Assembly: GCF_003345655.1 (NCBI RefSeq)
Contig: NZ_QQOH01000006.1
Span: 62,001-126,000, forward strand
DNA: 64,000 nt
Source: Motiliproteus coralliicola
GTDB taxonomy: Bacteria > Pseudomonadota > Gammaproteobacteria > Pseudomonadales > Balneatricaceae
Direction of reading: 5' to 3'
The notes beneath the pieces were generated by a model that saw only the letters and a program-made list of their open reading frames with translations, was not told the DNA's origin and searched no databases. Each line of letters begins with the position of its first letter. The first letter of the stretch is position 1. Below, piece by piece: positions 9,423 through 18,274 of the stretch. A program made the position numbers and the translations under genes.

Positions 9423-10808
9423 GTGCCGATACGTAACCTTTTGCTCGTGCTGCTCAGCCTGGTGATCACCGGCTGTGCCAGCCAAGCGACGATCAGCAAT
9501 AAGGATCTGTCGCAGCTTGAGCCAGACAAGCGCTACGCCGTCTTCAACCTCGACGAAAACCGCAAGCCGCTGCCCCGCAATCTGAAGCAGGATGTTTCGC
9601 TGTCGCTGGCCTTCTCCGGTGGCGGAACCCGCGCCGCCGCGCTGGCCTACGGGGTACTGTTGGAGCTGCGCGATACCCCCATCTACCACCCGCAAGGGCC
9701 GCAGCGCCTACTCGACGAAGTGGATATGATCAGCTCGGTCTCCGGCGGCAGCTTCACTTCGGCCTATTACGGTCTCTACGGCGAGCGAACCTTCGATGAG
9801 TTCGAGAAGAAGTTTTTACGCCACAACGTCGGTGAAGTCCTGCTTGACCGGCTGCTGTCGCCGTCACGCTGGTTCTCCAGCCAAGATCGCAGCGAAGCGG
9901 CGGTGCAGGTCTATCAAGACAGGCTATTCGAGGACAAAACCTTTGCCGACCTGCAGGCCGCCGGGGGGCCGATGATCATCATCAACGCCTCCGACCTGGG
10001 CCGCGGCGTGCGATTCTCTTTTTTACAGGATTACTTCGACCTGCTCTGCTCCGACCTGTCCAGCTTTCCGGTCGCCAAGGCCGTCACCGCCTCCTCGGCG
10101 GTACCGGTACTGTTCGCGCCGGTGGTACTGAAGAATCACGATGGTTGCCGTTCCAACGCCCAGTCCTACCTGCAATCGGTGGATACCAACCGCTTGCCCA
10201 ATCAGGTTGCTCAGGTGGTCAGCGGTCTGAAAACTTACTCGGATAAGCAGCAACGCCAGTACATCCATCTGGTCGACGGTGGCATCACCGATAACCTGGG
10301 ACTGATGGCGATCTACGAAATGGTCGAAGTGGCCGGTGGCATCGAACCCTTTATGCGGGTAACCGGCGGTAAGCCGGCCCGCAACATTCTTATTATCTCG
10401 GTCAACGCCTCCACCTACGTCAAGCACGAGATCGAGCTGACCAAAGAGGAGCCCTCACTGGAAGATACCCTCAACACCGTCACCGACGTGCAGCTGCACC
10501 GTTATAACGCCGCGACTCTGGACCTGTTGCGCGAGACTACCCAAAACTGGTCGGGACAGCTGTCGACCGAGCAGCGCCCCGTGAACACCTACTTCGTGGA
10601 GCTGAGCTTCGAAACCCTGACGCCGGAACAGAAAGACTACTTCAACCGTATTCCCACCAGCTTCAATCTGGAGGATGAACAGGTCGACCGGCTGATCGAG
10701 CTGGGTCGGAATCTGCTACGACAGAATTCGGACTTCAGGCGCTTTCTGGACAACTACGCCGCCAACGGCGATGGCGATCCGCTCGGTCCGCAGAACGCCT
10801 ACAGGTAG
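9423..10808 (+). CDS. patatin-like phospholipase, predicted lipoprotein
   Basis: The chosen start is GTG at 9423 because an AGGGAGG ribosome site lies 11 bases before it and the product then begins with a textbook lipoprotein signal (IRNLLLVLLSLVITGC, lipobox ITGC). An in-frame ATG at 9360 exists but would bury the signal. The 461-residue product has the patatin oxyanion loop GGGTRAAALAYG (about 62-73), the nucleophile region SSVSGGS in which the first glycine of GxSxG is replaced, and the catalytic Asp in VDGGITDN (about 283). The expected activity is acyl-ester hydrolysis at the outer membrane or periplasm. It follows ybbP by 68 bases. Its 3' end overlaps dctD, which converges on it, by 10 bases. 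Confidence 0.85.
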   Translation: MPIRNLLLVLLSLVITGCASQATISNKDLSQLEPDKRYAVFNLDENRKPLPRNLKQDVSLSLAFSGGGTRAAALAYGVLLELRDTPIYHPQGPQRLLDEVDMISSVSGGSFTSAYYGLYGERTFDEFEKKFLRHNVGEVLLDRLLSPSRWFSSQDRSEAAVQVYQDRLFEDKTFADLQAAGGPMIIINASDLGRGVRFSFLQDYFDLLCSDLSSFPVAKAVTASSAVPVLFAPVVLKNHDGCRSNAQSYLQSVDTNRLPNQVAQVVSGLKTYSDKQQRQYIHLVDGGITDNLGLMAIYEMVEVAGGIEPFMRVTGGKPARNILIISVNASTYVKHEIELTKEEPSLEDTLNTVTDVQLHRYNAATLDLLRETTQNWSGQLSTEQRPVNTYFVELSFETLTPEQKDYFNRIPTSFNLEDEQVDRLIELGRNLLRQNSDFRRFLDNYAANGDGDPLGPQNAYR

Positions 10809-12190
10809 TCTTTGCGAACGATCTGATACTGTTTCATCTTGTTGTTGAGGGTCCGGCGCGGCAATTGCAACGCCTCGGTCACCGCCTGGATACTGCCCTG
10901 GTGCTTGCGCAGCGATTGGATGATCAGTTGGCGTTCGAACTGCTGCACTCGCTCGGACAACCCCTGACCGGAACTCTCAGTCGCAACCGAATCGCTCTGC
11001 CCGAGGATCGAGCGAACCCGCCGCGATGACCCCATCCCGAGCACGTACCGCTCGGCGACATTGCGTAGCTGGCGCACATTGCCGGGCCAGCCATAATCCA
11101 TCATCGCCGCCAGATCATCCGACTCGGGTTCGAGGTAGTCGCGCTGATACTGCAACGCCGCCTTGTGGCCAAAGAAGTCGAACAACGACGGAATATCTTC
11201 AACCCGCTGGGCCAATTTCGGCAACTGTAGCTCGGCGACATTGAAGCGGTAGTACAGATCTTCACGGAAATCGCCCCGGGCCGAAGCGTCGGCCAGATCA
11301 ACCTTGGTGGCGGCAATCACCCACAGATCCAGCTCGATCTCGCGGTTGGAACCGACCCGCTCCAGCTTGCGCTCCTGCAGTACCCGCAGCAGTTTGATCT
11401 GGAAATTCAGCGGCATGCTCTCGATCTCATCGAGAAACAGGGTGCCGCCCTGGGCGTACTCGATCTTACCGATCCGCTGTCCGGTGGCGCCGGTAAAGGC
11501 GCCCTTCTCATGGCCGAACAGCTCGCTCTCGAACAGGTTTTCCGGAATCGCACCGCAGTTAACCGCCACAAACGGCTGTTGTCGACGAACGCTGAAATCA
11601 TGAAGGCAGCGCGCCACCAGCTCTTTGCCGGTGCCGGTCGCGCCGTTGATCACCACATCGACCGGGGTCTCTCCCAGCTGCAGCACTTGCTTGCGCAGCG
11701 CCACCATCGCGGCCGAATTACCGATCATTCGCCTTTCCAGTGTTGGCCCCTGCTCCAAAATCCGCCGCAGTTTGCGGTTCTCCAGCACCAGTTGACGCTT
11801 CTCCCAGGCCCGTTGGATCCGATCCAGCAGCAGATCCGGCTCGACCGGTTTCTCGATAAAGTCGTAGACCCCGTCTCGCATCGCCTCCACCGCCATCCCG
11901 ACATCGCCGTGAGCGGTCACCAGCAGTACCGGCAGATCCGGATCGATCGCCCGGCAGGCCTTGGCGAAAGCCAACCCATCCATCTCCGGCATCTTGATAT
12001 CGGAAACCACCACCAGCTCGGCATCGGCTTCGATCACGGCCAGCGCCTCCCGGGCGCGGGAAAAATCCTGCACCTCGATACCGGCCAGATTGAGCCACTG
12101 ACGGGTGGCGCGGCGAATCGGCTCCTCGTCGTCGATCAGCATCACCCTCACCGGGGCAGTCGGGCGGGATTCTGAAGTCTCAGTAACCAT
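10799..12190 (-). CDS. dctD: sigma-54-dependent response regulator DctD
   Basis: A 463-residue NtrC-family activator. The receiver domain (about 12-125) has acidic DDEE and the phospho-acceptor Asp in VVSDIKMPEMDG. The AAA+ domain has Walker A GATGTGKE (about 185), the sigma-54-contact loop GAFTGA (about 250) and Walker B LFLDEIE. The C-terminal Fis-type helix-turn-helix lies in the last 45 residues (GSIQAVTEALQLPRRTLNNKMKQ). It is translationally close to dctB (1-base gap). The cognate target is very likely the dctPQM operon, whose start region has a sigma-54 promoter and paired upstream palindromes. Confidence 0.95.
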   Translation of the reverse strand: MVTETSESRPTAPVRVMLIDDEEPIRRATRQWLNLAGIEVQDFSRAREALAVIEADAELVVVSDIKMPEMDGLAFAKACRAIDPDLPVLLVTAHGDVGMAVEAMRDGVYDFIEKPVEPDLLLDRIQRAWEKRQLVLENRKLRRILEQGPTLERRMIGNSAAMVALRKQVLQLGETPVDVVINGATGTGKELVARCLHDFSVRRQQPFVAVNCGAIPENLFESELFGHEKGAFTGATGQRIGKIEYAQGGTLFLDEIESMPLNFQIKLLRVLQERKLERVGSNREIELDLWVIAATKVDLADASARGDFREDLYYRFNVAELQLPKLAQRVEDIPSLFDFFGHKAALQYQRDYLEPESDDLAAMMDYGWPGNVRQLRNVAERYVLGMGSSRRVRSILGQSDSVATESSGQGLSERVQQFERQLIIQSLRKHQGSIQAVTEALQLPRRTLNNKMKQYQIVRKDYL

Positions 12191-12191
12191 G

Positions 12192-14105
12192 TTACGGATC
12201 CCCTGTTGGGTTGGGTTCTACGGTAGGCTGTCCGCGGCGAGACAGGCTCAGGGTAAAGCGAGTACCACCTTCGGGCCGGGCTTCGGCGTGCAGGTCTCCG
12301 CCGAATTCTCGGGCGATGCCGTAGGAGACCGACAACCCCAGCCCCAGGCCCTCACCGGGCTCCTTGGTGGTGAAAAACGGATCGAACACTTTCGGCAGAT
12401 CATCCGGATCGATACCACAGCCGTTATCACTGATGACGATTTGGGAGCGCTCGGCATCCGGCTGTTGCTCAAGCCGGATCTGCAACCAACCATCCCGTTG
12501 CGGGCAGGCCTGAATCGCATCCAGACCATTGCGGATCAGGTTAACCAGGATCTGCTCCAGCTTGATCTCATCAGCCTGCACCTTCAGGGGTTCATTCGGC
12601 CGCTGCCAGTCTAGTTCGACCTGCTGTTTCGACAGCTGCGGCCCCAGGATCATCAGCGCATTGTCGACCAGCTGCCCCAGTTCCACCGGACTGGTGGTGC
12701 CGCGGGACTTACTGGCGAAGGTCTTCAGGTGCGACACGATTCCGGTCACCCGACCAATCAGCGAGTCGATATCGTTGATATTCTCCAGCGCGGGCTGGGT
12801 CTGATCGCGCTCGACCAGCAGCCGGGTGCTGGCCAGGAAGGTTCGAATCGCCGAGATCGGCTGGCTGATCTCATGCACCAGTCCGGCAGACAGCTGGCCC
12901 AAGGCCGCCAGCTTTTCCGCCTGAATCAATCCTTCGTGGGTCTGGCGCAGCTCCTCCTCGGCGTTAAGCCGCTCCTGGATCTCACGCTTGAGCTGGGCGT
13001 TGCTCTGGTTAAGCGCGGCGGTACGCGAGGCCACCCGCTGTTCCAATAACTGCTGATGACGCCAACGACTGGACAGAAACAGTCCCACCACCGCCAACAG
13101 CGCGCTCAACAGCGATGCCAGCAACACCGCCTGCTGTTTGTGCTCGGCCAGCCCGGTCAGATCCGACAGGTAGTACAGCGTCCAGTTGAGTGACGCCAAT
13201 TGCCGTTGGTGCAGCAAATAGGGCTGAGGGCCGGGTTCGAGCGCAGAGCCGCCCGCGTCATCGAGCAGCCGGATCACCCGATTGCCCCCGGGTGACTGCT
13301 GTTGCGATTGCAACGCCAGTGCTTCGATCTGCTTGCCGTGATACTTGCGCTCGTCACGCAACCGTTCGTGGATGGCCGGAGCCAACGGGCTGACACTGCG
13401 ATATTTCCAATCCGGATTACTGGCCAGAAAGATCACCCCGTCGGCATCGCTGACCCAGACGTTTTCACCGCCGGCGCTCCAATCGGTCTCCAGCTGAGCC
13501 ATATCGACCTTGACCACCGCGACCCCGAGTATCTGATCACCGAAGCGTACCGGTCGGGCCAGGAAAAAACCGGGCAGCCCAGTGGTGACTCCGACAGCGA
13601 AGAAGCGCCCCGCCTTGCCGGCAATAGCATCCTGAAAGTAGGGACGGAAACTGTAGTTGTTACCGATAAAACTGGTGGGGCTCTGCCAGTTGCTGGCCGC
13701 CACCGCCTGACCCTGCAGGTTCATCAAGTAGAGGTAGGCGGCACCGGATTCGCGCTGCCACTTTTCCAACGTGCGGTTGACCACCTCCTGACTGCCAACG
13801 TCGCCGGTCTGCAACAGCTGCCGGACCTGGGCATCGCCGGCGATAATAAAGGGCAGATAATCGAATCGACGCAGGGACGCATCGATAGTGGAGGCATAAA
13901 GGTCCAGCCGCTCATCGCCGATCCGATCCAGCTCACTGTACAGATCATCCTCGGTCCAGCTCAGCAGACTGCTGCCCAGCAATACACCAAACAGCATCGC
14001 ACCGAGCACGATCGGCAGGCTGTAGTTACGCACAGGATGAGATCTGACAGGGCTATCGGAGGCAGTCACAGCGGGGCTCCCGGAATAGGTGGTAGTTACA
14101 TACAT
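12192..14105 (-). CDS. dctB: sensor histidine kinase DctB
   Basis: A 637-residue membrane sensor. The first membrane helix is at about 28-50 and a periplasmic dCache-type sensor region runs from about 50 to 320, with the second helix at about 325-345 (AVLLASLLSALLAVVGLFL). A coiled coil (about 350-400) leads to the H-box LVHEISQPISAI with the phospho-histidine, then N-box, G1 (DNGCGIDPDD) and G2 (GEGLGLGLS) of the ATPase domain. DctB senses C4-dicarboxylates in the periplasm and phosphorylates DctD. It is divergent from the DctPQM transporter with a 455-base control region between. Confidence 0.94.
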   Translation of the reverse strand: MYVTTTYSGSPAVTASDSPVRSHPVRNYSLPIVLGAMLFGVLLGSSLLSWTEDDLYSELDRIGDERLDLYASTIDASLRRFDYLPFIIAGDAQVRQLLQTGDVGSQEVVNRTLEKWQRESGAAYLYLMNLQGQAVAASNWQSPTSFIGNNYSFRPYFQDAIAGKAGRFFAVGVTTGLPGFFLARPVRFGDQILGVAVVKVDMAQLETDWSAGGENVWVSDADGVIFLASNPDWKYRSVSPLAPAIHERLRDERKYHGKQIEALALQSQQQSPGGNRVIRLLDDAGGSALEPGPQPYLLHQRQLASLNWTLYYLSDLTGLAEHKQQAVLLASLLSALLAVVGLFLSSRWRHQQLLEQRVASRTAALNQSNAQLKREIQERLNAEEELRQTHEGLIQAEKLAALGQLSAGLVHEISQPISAIRTFLASTRLLVERDQTQPALENINDIDSLIGRVTGIVSHLKTFASKSRGTTSPVELGQLVDNALMILGPQLSKQQVELDWQRPNEPLKVQADEIKLEQILVNLIRNGLDAIQACPQRDGWLQIRLEQQPDAERSQIVISDNGCGIDPDDLPKVFDPFFTTKEPGEGLGLGLSVSYGIAREFGGDLHAEARPEGGTRFTLSLSRRGQPTVEPNPTGDP

Positions 14106-14277
14106 CGATGGTTTCTTACACCGACCACTAGATGCAGCAAATACCGAGCCAGTCAGACCCTATGGACTATCCCATCGGCGGTGAAAGGCGGTTCTGCACA
14201 GCCACGGGCAACGACATCCCTGGGCCAGCTTGTTCTCCCCTATCCGCCTACCCTAACAGCAAATCCTGATTGAATCG

Positions 14278-14331
14278 GCCAAAAATGGCTCGTTTGATCA
14301 AAAATCCTACAACCAATCGGCCATTTTTGGC
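14278..14331 (+). promoter_or_regulatory. paired upstream activator sites, probably for DctD
   Basis: GCCAAAAATGGC (14278-14289) and GCCATTTTTGGC (14320-14331) share the design GCCA-N4-TGGC and the preceding bases AATCG. Their centres are 42 bp apart, four helical turns, and about 185 and 140 bases before the predicted dctP transcription start. This is the usual position for enhancer sites of an NtrC-family activator. Binding by DctD is inferred from the neighbouring gene. Confidence 0.75.
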
Positions 14332-14408
14332 GCATAAAGTCGACTATCTTTGTTGGAGGGCAAAACTCCATCCGGCACTTCACCCCTTAAACACATTATT
14401 TTCAACTA

Positions 14409-14428
14409 GTTATGAATAGATTCATAAC
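14409..14428. promoter_or_regulatory. perfect 20-bp palindrome between enhancer and promoter
   Basis: GTTATGAATAGATTCATAAC has 9-base arms around AG and no mismatch. It lies about 50 bases before the predicted start of transcription, between the enhancer pair and the -24 element. It is unlike the DctD-type sites, so a second regulator may act here. Confidence 0.6.
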
Positions 14429-14441
14429 AAAACGACAGAGA

Positions 14442-14457
14442 TGGCCCAAGCTTTGCT
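14442..14457 (+). promoter_or_regulatory. sigma-54 promoter of dctPQM
   Basis: TGGCCCAAGCTTTGCT matches the -24/-12 consensus with exact GG-N10-GC spacing. Two consensus positions differ (A to C and G to A in TGGCACG). Transcription should start near 14468, about 90 bases before dctP. Confidence 0.82.
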
Positions 14458-14560
14458 CTTACACAGCTATCCGTAAGGGGCTGCCTCCCCGGTCGGAATA
14501 AGGAACCGAATAGGACTTGTTCACAGGTTCCAAAATAATAAATTCTAAGGAGAACTCTCT

Positions 14561-15565
14561 ATGGCATCCTTTTCCAAAGCATTGGTTGCTTCCCTCGCCC
14601 TGGCTGGATTCGCCGCTACCGAAGTCCACGCCGCTACCGAATGGAACGTCTCCCTTTGGGGTAAACGCCGCGCCTTCACCGAAAACGTGGAGAAACTGGC
14701 CGAACTGGTTGAAGCCAAAACCAACGGCGACTTCAAACTGAAGATCTCCTACGGCGGCCTGTCCAAGTCACGCGAGAACCTCGACGGGATCTCCTTCGGC
14801 GCCTTTGAGATGGCGCAGTTCTGCTCCTTCTACCACACCGACAAAAACCCCACTATCACCGTCACCGAGCTGCCGTTCTCCAAGGACGTGTCGCTAGCTC
14901 GCATCGCTGAGATCTACGATGCGGTCTATAAGCATCCAACCGTCGCCAAAGATCTGGCACGTTGGAACGCTACCCTGCTGATGTCGTCACCGATGCCGCA
15001 GTACAACATCGTCAGTAAGAGCGAAGGCCTCAACGCGCTGAGCGATTTCGAAGGTCTGCGGGTTCGTGGACCGGGCGGCATCATGGGCGTGCTAGGTAAG
15101 CTAGGCGCGGTCAAGACCGGTGTTCCGTTCGCCGAAGTTCGCCAGTCGATGGACTCCGGTGTAATCGATGCGGCCTCCTTTGCGCCCCACGCCCACCTGG
15201 CCACCAATACCTACAAGGTCGGCAACTGGGTCACCACCAACCTGAACCTGGGTTCGGCCAACTGCCCGATCGTGGTTAACACCGACTCGCTGGCCGAACT
15301 GAAGCCGGCACACCGCGAAGCGCTGCTGGGCTCGGTCGACGAAGCGATGGCTCACTACGTCGATAACTACGAGAACAACACCACTGCCAAGTACCAAGCG
15401 GCGATCGAAGAAGCCGGCCTGACCCAGGTGACCTTCACCCCCGAGCAGACCGCCGAGCTGAACAAGCTGGCCGAGTCGGTCCGTGAAGAGTGGATCGCCA
15501 AGTGGGGAGGCAAGTTCGACGCCCAGGCGCTGTTCGACTTCACCGCCGAGCAGTTCGCCAAGTAA
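14561..15565 (+). CDS. dctP: TRAP transporter substrate-binding protein DctP
   Basis: A 334-residue periplasmic binding protein with a signal peptide (ASFSKALVASLALAGFAA, cleavage after VHA about residue 25). It has the DctP fold: a central conserved stretch FEGLRVRGPGGIMGVLGKLGAV (about 166-187), followed by the substrate-contact region ASFAPHAH (about 205). TRAP systems use a sodium or proton gradient to import organic acids. The DctB/DctD neighbours favour C4-dicarboxylates, but the sequence is somewhat apart from classical succinate-binding DctP, so another carboxylate is possible. AAGGAGA lies 7 bases before the ATG. Confidence 0.92.
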   Translation: MASFSKALVASLALAGFAATEVHAATEWNVSLWGKRRAFTENVEKLAELVEAKTNGDFKLKISYGGLSKSRENLDGISFGAFEMAQFCSFYHTDKNPTITVTELPFSKDVSLARIAEIYDAVYKHPTVAKDLARWNATLLMSSPMPQYNIVSKSEGLNALSDFEGLRVRGPGGIMGVLGKLGAVKTGVPFAEVRQSMDSGVIDAASFAPHAHLATNTYKVGNWVTTNLNLGSANCPIVVNTDSLAELKPAHREALLGSVDEAMAHYVDNYENNTTAKYQAAIEEAGLTQVTFTPEQTAELNKLAESVREEWIAKWGGKFDAQALFDFTAEQFAK

Positions 15566-15636
15566 CCGCTCACGACGACTTCACTGTTGTCTTGGCTGCG
15601 CCGCCTGCTGAAGGGGAGCGGGCGCGTGGCCGCCTT

Positions 15637-15659
15637 CGCCGGAGAATCCACCTCCGGCG
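15637..15659 (+). other. intra-operon hairpin between dctP and dctQ
   Basis: CGCCGGAG and CTCCGGCG are exact arms around a 7-base loop in the 126-base gap after dctP. No T-run follows. Such hairpins often protect the 3' end of the abundant binding-protein message from nucleases while transport genes are made at a lower level. That role is inference. Confidence 0.55.
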
Positions 15660-15691
15660 CTGATTTCCTCACTAATTACTGAGAGGCTGTT

Positions 15692-16321
15692 ATGTCTGCT
15701 TCGGCTACCGTTATTGAAGACGGTTCGGTACTCAGCCGGGCCGATCGGCTCTATTTTCGTGTCGAGTCGCTGCTCAATCTGATCAGCGGGTTGGTCATTT
15801 TCCTATTGGTGTTGCTGGCCACCACCAATGTGCTGGGTCGCTGGATCTTCTCGGCCCCGATCAGCGGCTATGTCGACTGGGTCGAGCAGGCGATGGCCTT
15901 TATCGCCTTCTTCGGCATCGCCTACACCCAGCGGATGGGCGGCCATATCCGGATGGATATTCTGGTGGGCCAGCTGCGCCGACGCTGGCTCTGGTTCACC
16001 GAACTGCTGACCACGCTGCTGATGCTGCTGGTCACGATGGTGTTGATCTACGGCTCCTACCTGCATTTCTGGCGCGCTTACTCCATTGGCGACTCGTCGC
16101 TGGACATCAACCTGCCGACCTGGCCGGCCAAGCTGGTGGTGCCGGTAGCGCTGACCGTCTTAGCCCTGCGACTGCTGCTACAGCTCTGGGGCTACTGTCG
16201 CGCGCTGAAAGAAGGCGGTGACGAGCCGGTGGCCGTGCCGCTGATTGAAAGCGCCGCCGAAGTCGCCGCCAAAGAGGCCGAATCGGTCAGTGGCCACGAT
16301 GATGAGGAGATACGCTCATGA
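15692..16321 (+). CDS. dctQ: TRAP transporter small membrane subunit DctQ
   Basis: A 209-residue integral membrane protein with four predicted helices at about 30-50, 66-86 (YVDWVEQAMAFIAFFGIAY), 105-130 and 145-165, as expected of DctQ. A conserved RMGGHIRMDIL segment follows helix 2. It ends with an acidic tail and shares ATGA with the start of dctM, so the two are translationally coupled. Together with DctM it forms the membrane part of the transporter. Confidence 0.93.
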   Translation: MSASATVIEDGSVLSRADRLYFRVESLLNLISGLVIFLLVLLATTNVLGRWIFSAPISGYVDWVEQAMAFIAFFGIAYTQRMGGHIRMDILVGQLRRRWLWFTELLTTLLMLLVTMVLIYGSYLHFWRAYSIGDSSLDINLPTWPAKLVVPVALTVLALRLLLQLWGYCRALKEGGDEPVAVPLIESAAEVAAKEAESVSGHDDEEIRS

Positions 16322-17727
16322 GCAGTTTATTTGAAACCATGGGCGCGATGGACTCGACCCAGATCGGACTCTGGGTCACTGGGGCGATGTTGGTGTTCGT
16401 GGTGCTAGGCGTCCGGGTAGCCTTCGCCGCCGCAATCGCCGGTTTCCTCGGCCTGTTGTGGATCTTTTCGGCCAAGCTAGGCTTCGAGAAAGGCTTTCTG
16501 GTGGCGGTCAAAATGGCCGGTACCATCCCCCACTCCAAGGTCTCGTCGCTGGCGCTATCGCTAATCCCGACCTTTATTCTGATCGGTTTTTTGGCCTACC
16601 ACGCCGGGCTGACGCGAACCCTGTTCGAAGCCGCCAAGCGCTGGGTCGGCTGGTTGCCGGGCGGCATGGGTGTGGCCACAGTATTCTCCACCGCCGGCTT
16701 TGCCGCCGTGTCCGGGGCCTCGGTCGCCACCTCGGCGGTATTCGCCCGTATTGCGGTGCCGGAGATGCTCAAGCTCGGTTATGACAAGCGCTTCGCTGCT
16801 GGGGTGGTCGCGGCCGGGGGCACCCTGGCCTCCTTGATCCCACCGTCAGCGATCCTGGTCATCTACGCCATCATCGTCGAACAGGATGTCGGCGCGTTGC
16901 TAATGGCCGGCTTCCTGCCCGGCGCCGTCTCGGCACTGATCTACGGCGGTCTGGTGATCATCCTGGCGATGACCCGTAAAGACTTCGGCCCGCCGGTGAC
17001 CGGCTATAGCTGGAAGGAGCGGTTCGAATCGCTGCCCGGTGCAATGCCGATCTTCTTCGTCATCGCGATCATCATGGTCTGCATCTACGGCGGTGTCGGT
17101 ACCCCCACCGAAGCCGGTGCCCTGGGTGCCTTCGTGATTCTGTGCATGGCGATCTGGCACGGTAGCCGTTGGAAGGAGCTGAAAAGCTCGCTGATGGAAA
17201 CCGCCAAGCTGTCGGCGATGATCTTCGCGATCATCTGGGGGGTACTGATCTACGTGCGCTTCCTCGGCTTTGCTGATCTGCCGTCGACCTTCTCCGACTG
17301 GATCGTCAGCCTGGAGCAGAGTCCGATGCTGACCCTGCTGCTAATTCTTTGCGCCTACGCGGTGCTGGGGATGTTTATGGACGCGATCGGGATGCTGCTG
17401 CTGACCCTGCCGGTGGTCTACCCGGCGATCATCGCCCTCAACGGCGGCGAAGCGGTCAGTGCCGCCGATTCGGCCTTTGGGGTTTCCGGGGTCGGTTGTG
17501 CGATCTGGTTCGGAATTATCGTGGTGAAGATGGCCGAGCTGTGCCTGATCACCCCGCCGATCGGTCTGAACTGCTTCGTGGTCGCCGGAGTGCGGCCGGA
17601 GTGTTCGGTGCAGGACGTATTCCGCGGCTGCCTGCCGTTCTTTGTCGCCGACGTGCTGACCATCGCGGTGTTGATCATGCTGCCGGGCATCGTGCTCTGG
17701 CTGCCGGGGCTGATCGGCTACGCCTGA
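16318..17727 (+). CDS. dctM: TRAP transporter large permease subunit DctM
   Basis: A 469-residue integral membrane protein with about 12 predicted helices. Family landmarks are the PSAILVIYAIIVEQDVGALLMAG-type helix (about 180-200) and the GGVGTPTEAGALG loop (about 259-271), plus LITPPIGLNCFVVAGV near the C-terminus. DctM carries the ion-coupled translocation path. It is the last gene of dctPQM. A GC-rich hairpin follows between it and the converging arsR gene. Confidence 0.95.
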   Translation: MSSLFETMGAMDSTQIGLWVTGAMLVFVVLGVRVAFAAAIAGFLGLLWIFSAKLGFEKGFLVAVKMAGTIPHSKVSSLALSLIPTFILIGFLAYHAGLTRTLFEAAKRWVGWLPGGMGVATVFSTAGFAAVSGASVATSAVFARIAVPEMLKLGYDKRFAAGVVAAGGTLASLIPPSAILVIYAIIVEQDVGALLMAGFLPGAVSALIYGGLVIILAMTRKDFGPPVTGYSWKERFESLPGAMPIFFVIAIIMVCIYGGVGTPTEAGALGAFVILCMAIWHGSRWKELKSSLMETAKLSAMIFAIIWGVLIYVRFLGFADLPSTFSDWIVSLEQSPMLTLLLILCAYAVLGMFMDAIGMLLLTLPVVYPAIIALNGGEAVSAADSAFGVSGVGCAIWFGIIVVKMAELCLITPPIGLNCFVVAGVRPECSVQDVFRGCLPFFVADVLTIAVLIMLPGIVLWLPGLIGYA

Positions 17728-17737
17728 TCTGCTACCT

Positions 17738-17769
17738 CCTCCGCCGCTGCCATAGGCTGCCGGCGGAGG
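17738..17769. terminator. hairpin between converging dctM and arsR
   Basis: CCTCCGCCG and CGGCGGAGG are exact arms with a 14-base interior. It sits 10 bases after dctM and just past the arsR stop. No T-run is present, so termination is weakly supported, though the position fits for both strands. Confidence 0.5.
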
Positions 17770-17772
17770 AAC

Positions 17773-18135
17773 TCAACTCTCCGTTGCGCGGGCTTTCGCG
17801 CTGGCCTTCGCGCCGGCCGTCTCGCCCTCAGGCCACTCATTGGCACTGAGGCCATTGACGCAGCACTCCTCCTTCAGAAACGCCAGCAATGCATCCAGCT
17901 CCCGATATTGCGAGGTACAGTAGAGCGTCCGCCCTTCTCGCCGCTGCGCCACCAGGCCGACCGACATCAATCGGTTCAGGTGATGGGACAGGGTCGAACC
18001 CGGCACCCCCAACGCCGCCTGGATCTCGCCTACCGGCACCCCTTGATGACCGCCCCGGACCAGGTACCGAAAGATCTCCAGCCGGGTCTTATGGCCCAAT
18101 TCCGCCAACCGCTTGGCCGCTGTCTCAATCTCCAT
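17773..18135 (-). CDS. ArsR-family metalloregulator
   Basis: A 120-residue winged-helix repressor. The helix-turn-helix is at about 33-60 (PVGEIQAALGVPGSTLSHHLNRL), lacking the usual ELCVC cysteines of the classical ArsR recognition helix. A vicinal cysteine pair ECCVN occurs at about residues 90-92, in the C-terminal part, as in the atypical type 2 ArsR proteins that sense As(III)/Sb(III) through C-terminal cysteines. The tail is Ala/Lys-rich. It is divergent from an ArsP-like permease, and two palindromes of the same design lie between them, so it probably represses both genes until metalloid binds. Confidence 0.88.
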   Translation of the reverse strand: MEIETAAKRLAELGHKTRLEIFRYLVRGGHQGVPVGEIQAALGVPGSTLSHHLNRLMSVGLVAQRREGRTLYCTSQYRELDALLAFLKEECCVNGLSANEWPEGETAGAKASAKARATES

Positions 18136-18154
18136 CGCTCACTCCTGCTGTCGA

Positions 18155-18178
18155 ATATTTCGATCATACTAGAAATAT
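18155..18178. promoter_or_regulatory. ArsR operator O1
   Basis: ATATTTC-N10-GAAATAT is a perfect inverted repeat 20 bases before the arsR start. It directly abuts the -35 element of the promoter that reads towards the permease. The second operator has the same arms and the same 10-base spacer. Confidence 0.78.
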
Positions 18179-18179
18179 C

Positions 18180-18209
18180 TTGACAACCCAATTCGCTAGG
18201 CCGAGAATA
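18180..18209 (+). promoter_or_regulatory. candidate sigma-70 promoter of the ArsP-like permease
   Basis: A consensus -35 TTGACA (18180-18185) is followed after 18 bases by AGAATA (18204-18209) as a modest -10. It starts 2 bases after operator O1, so a bound repressor would block polymerase. Confidence 0.6.
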
Positions 18210-18274
18210 ATTCCACAAACTTGGAAATATAGAGCTGGCAGCCCTTCTGGGTTCTGCCATTTTCTTTGGATATT

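Larger units (their letters stand above)
14106..14560. promoter_or_regulatory. dctB/dctP intergenic control region
   Basis: 455 bases without a gene. From left to right they hold the leader of dctB (no clear promoter seen), two matching palindromes at 14278-14331, a 20-bp perfect palindrome at 14409-14428, a sigma-54 promoter at 14442-14457 and an AAGGAGA ribosome site at 14547-14553. Confidence 0.8.
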
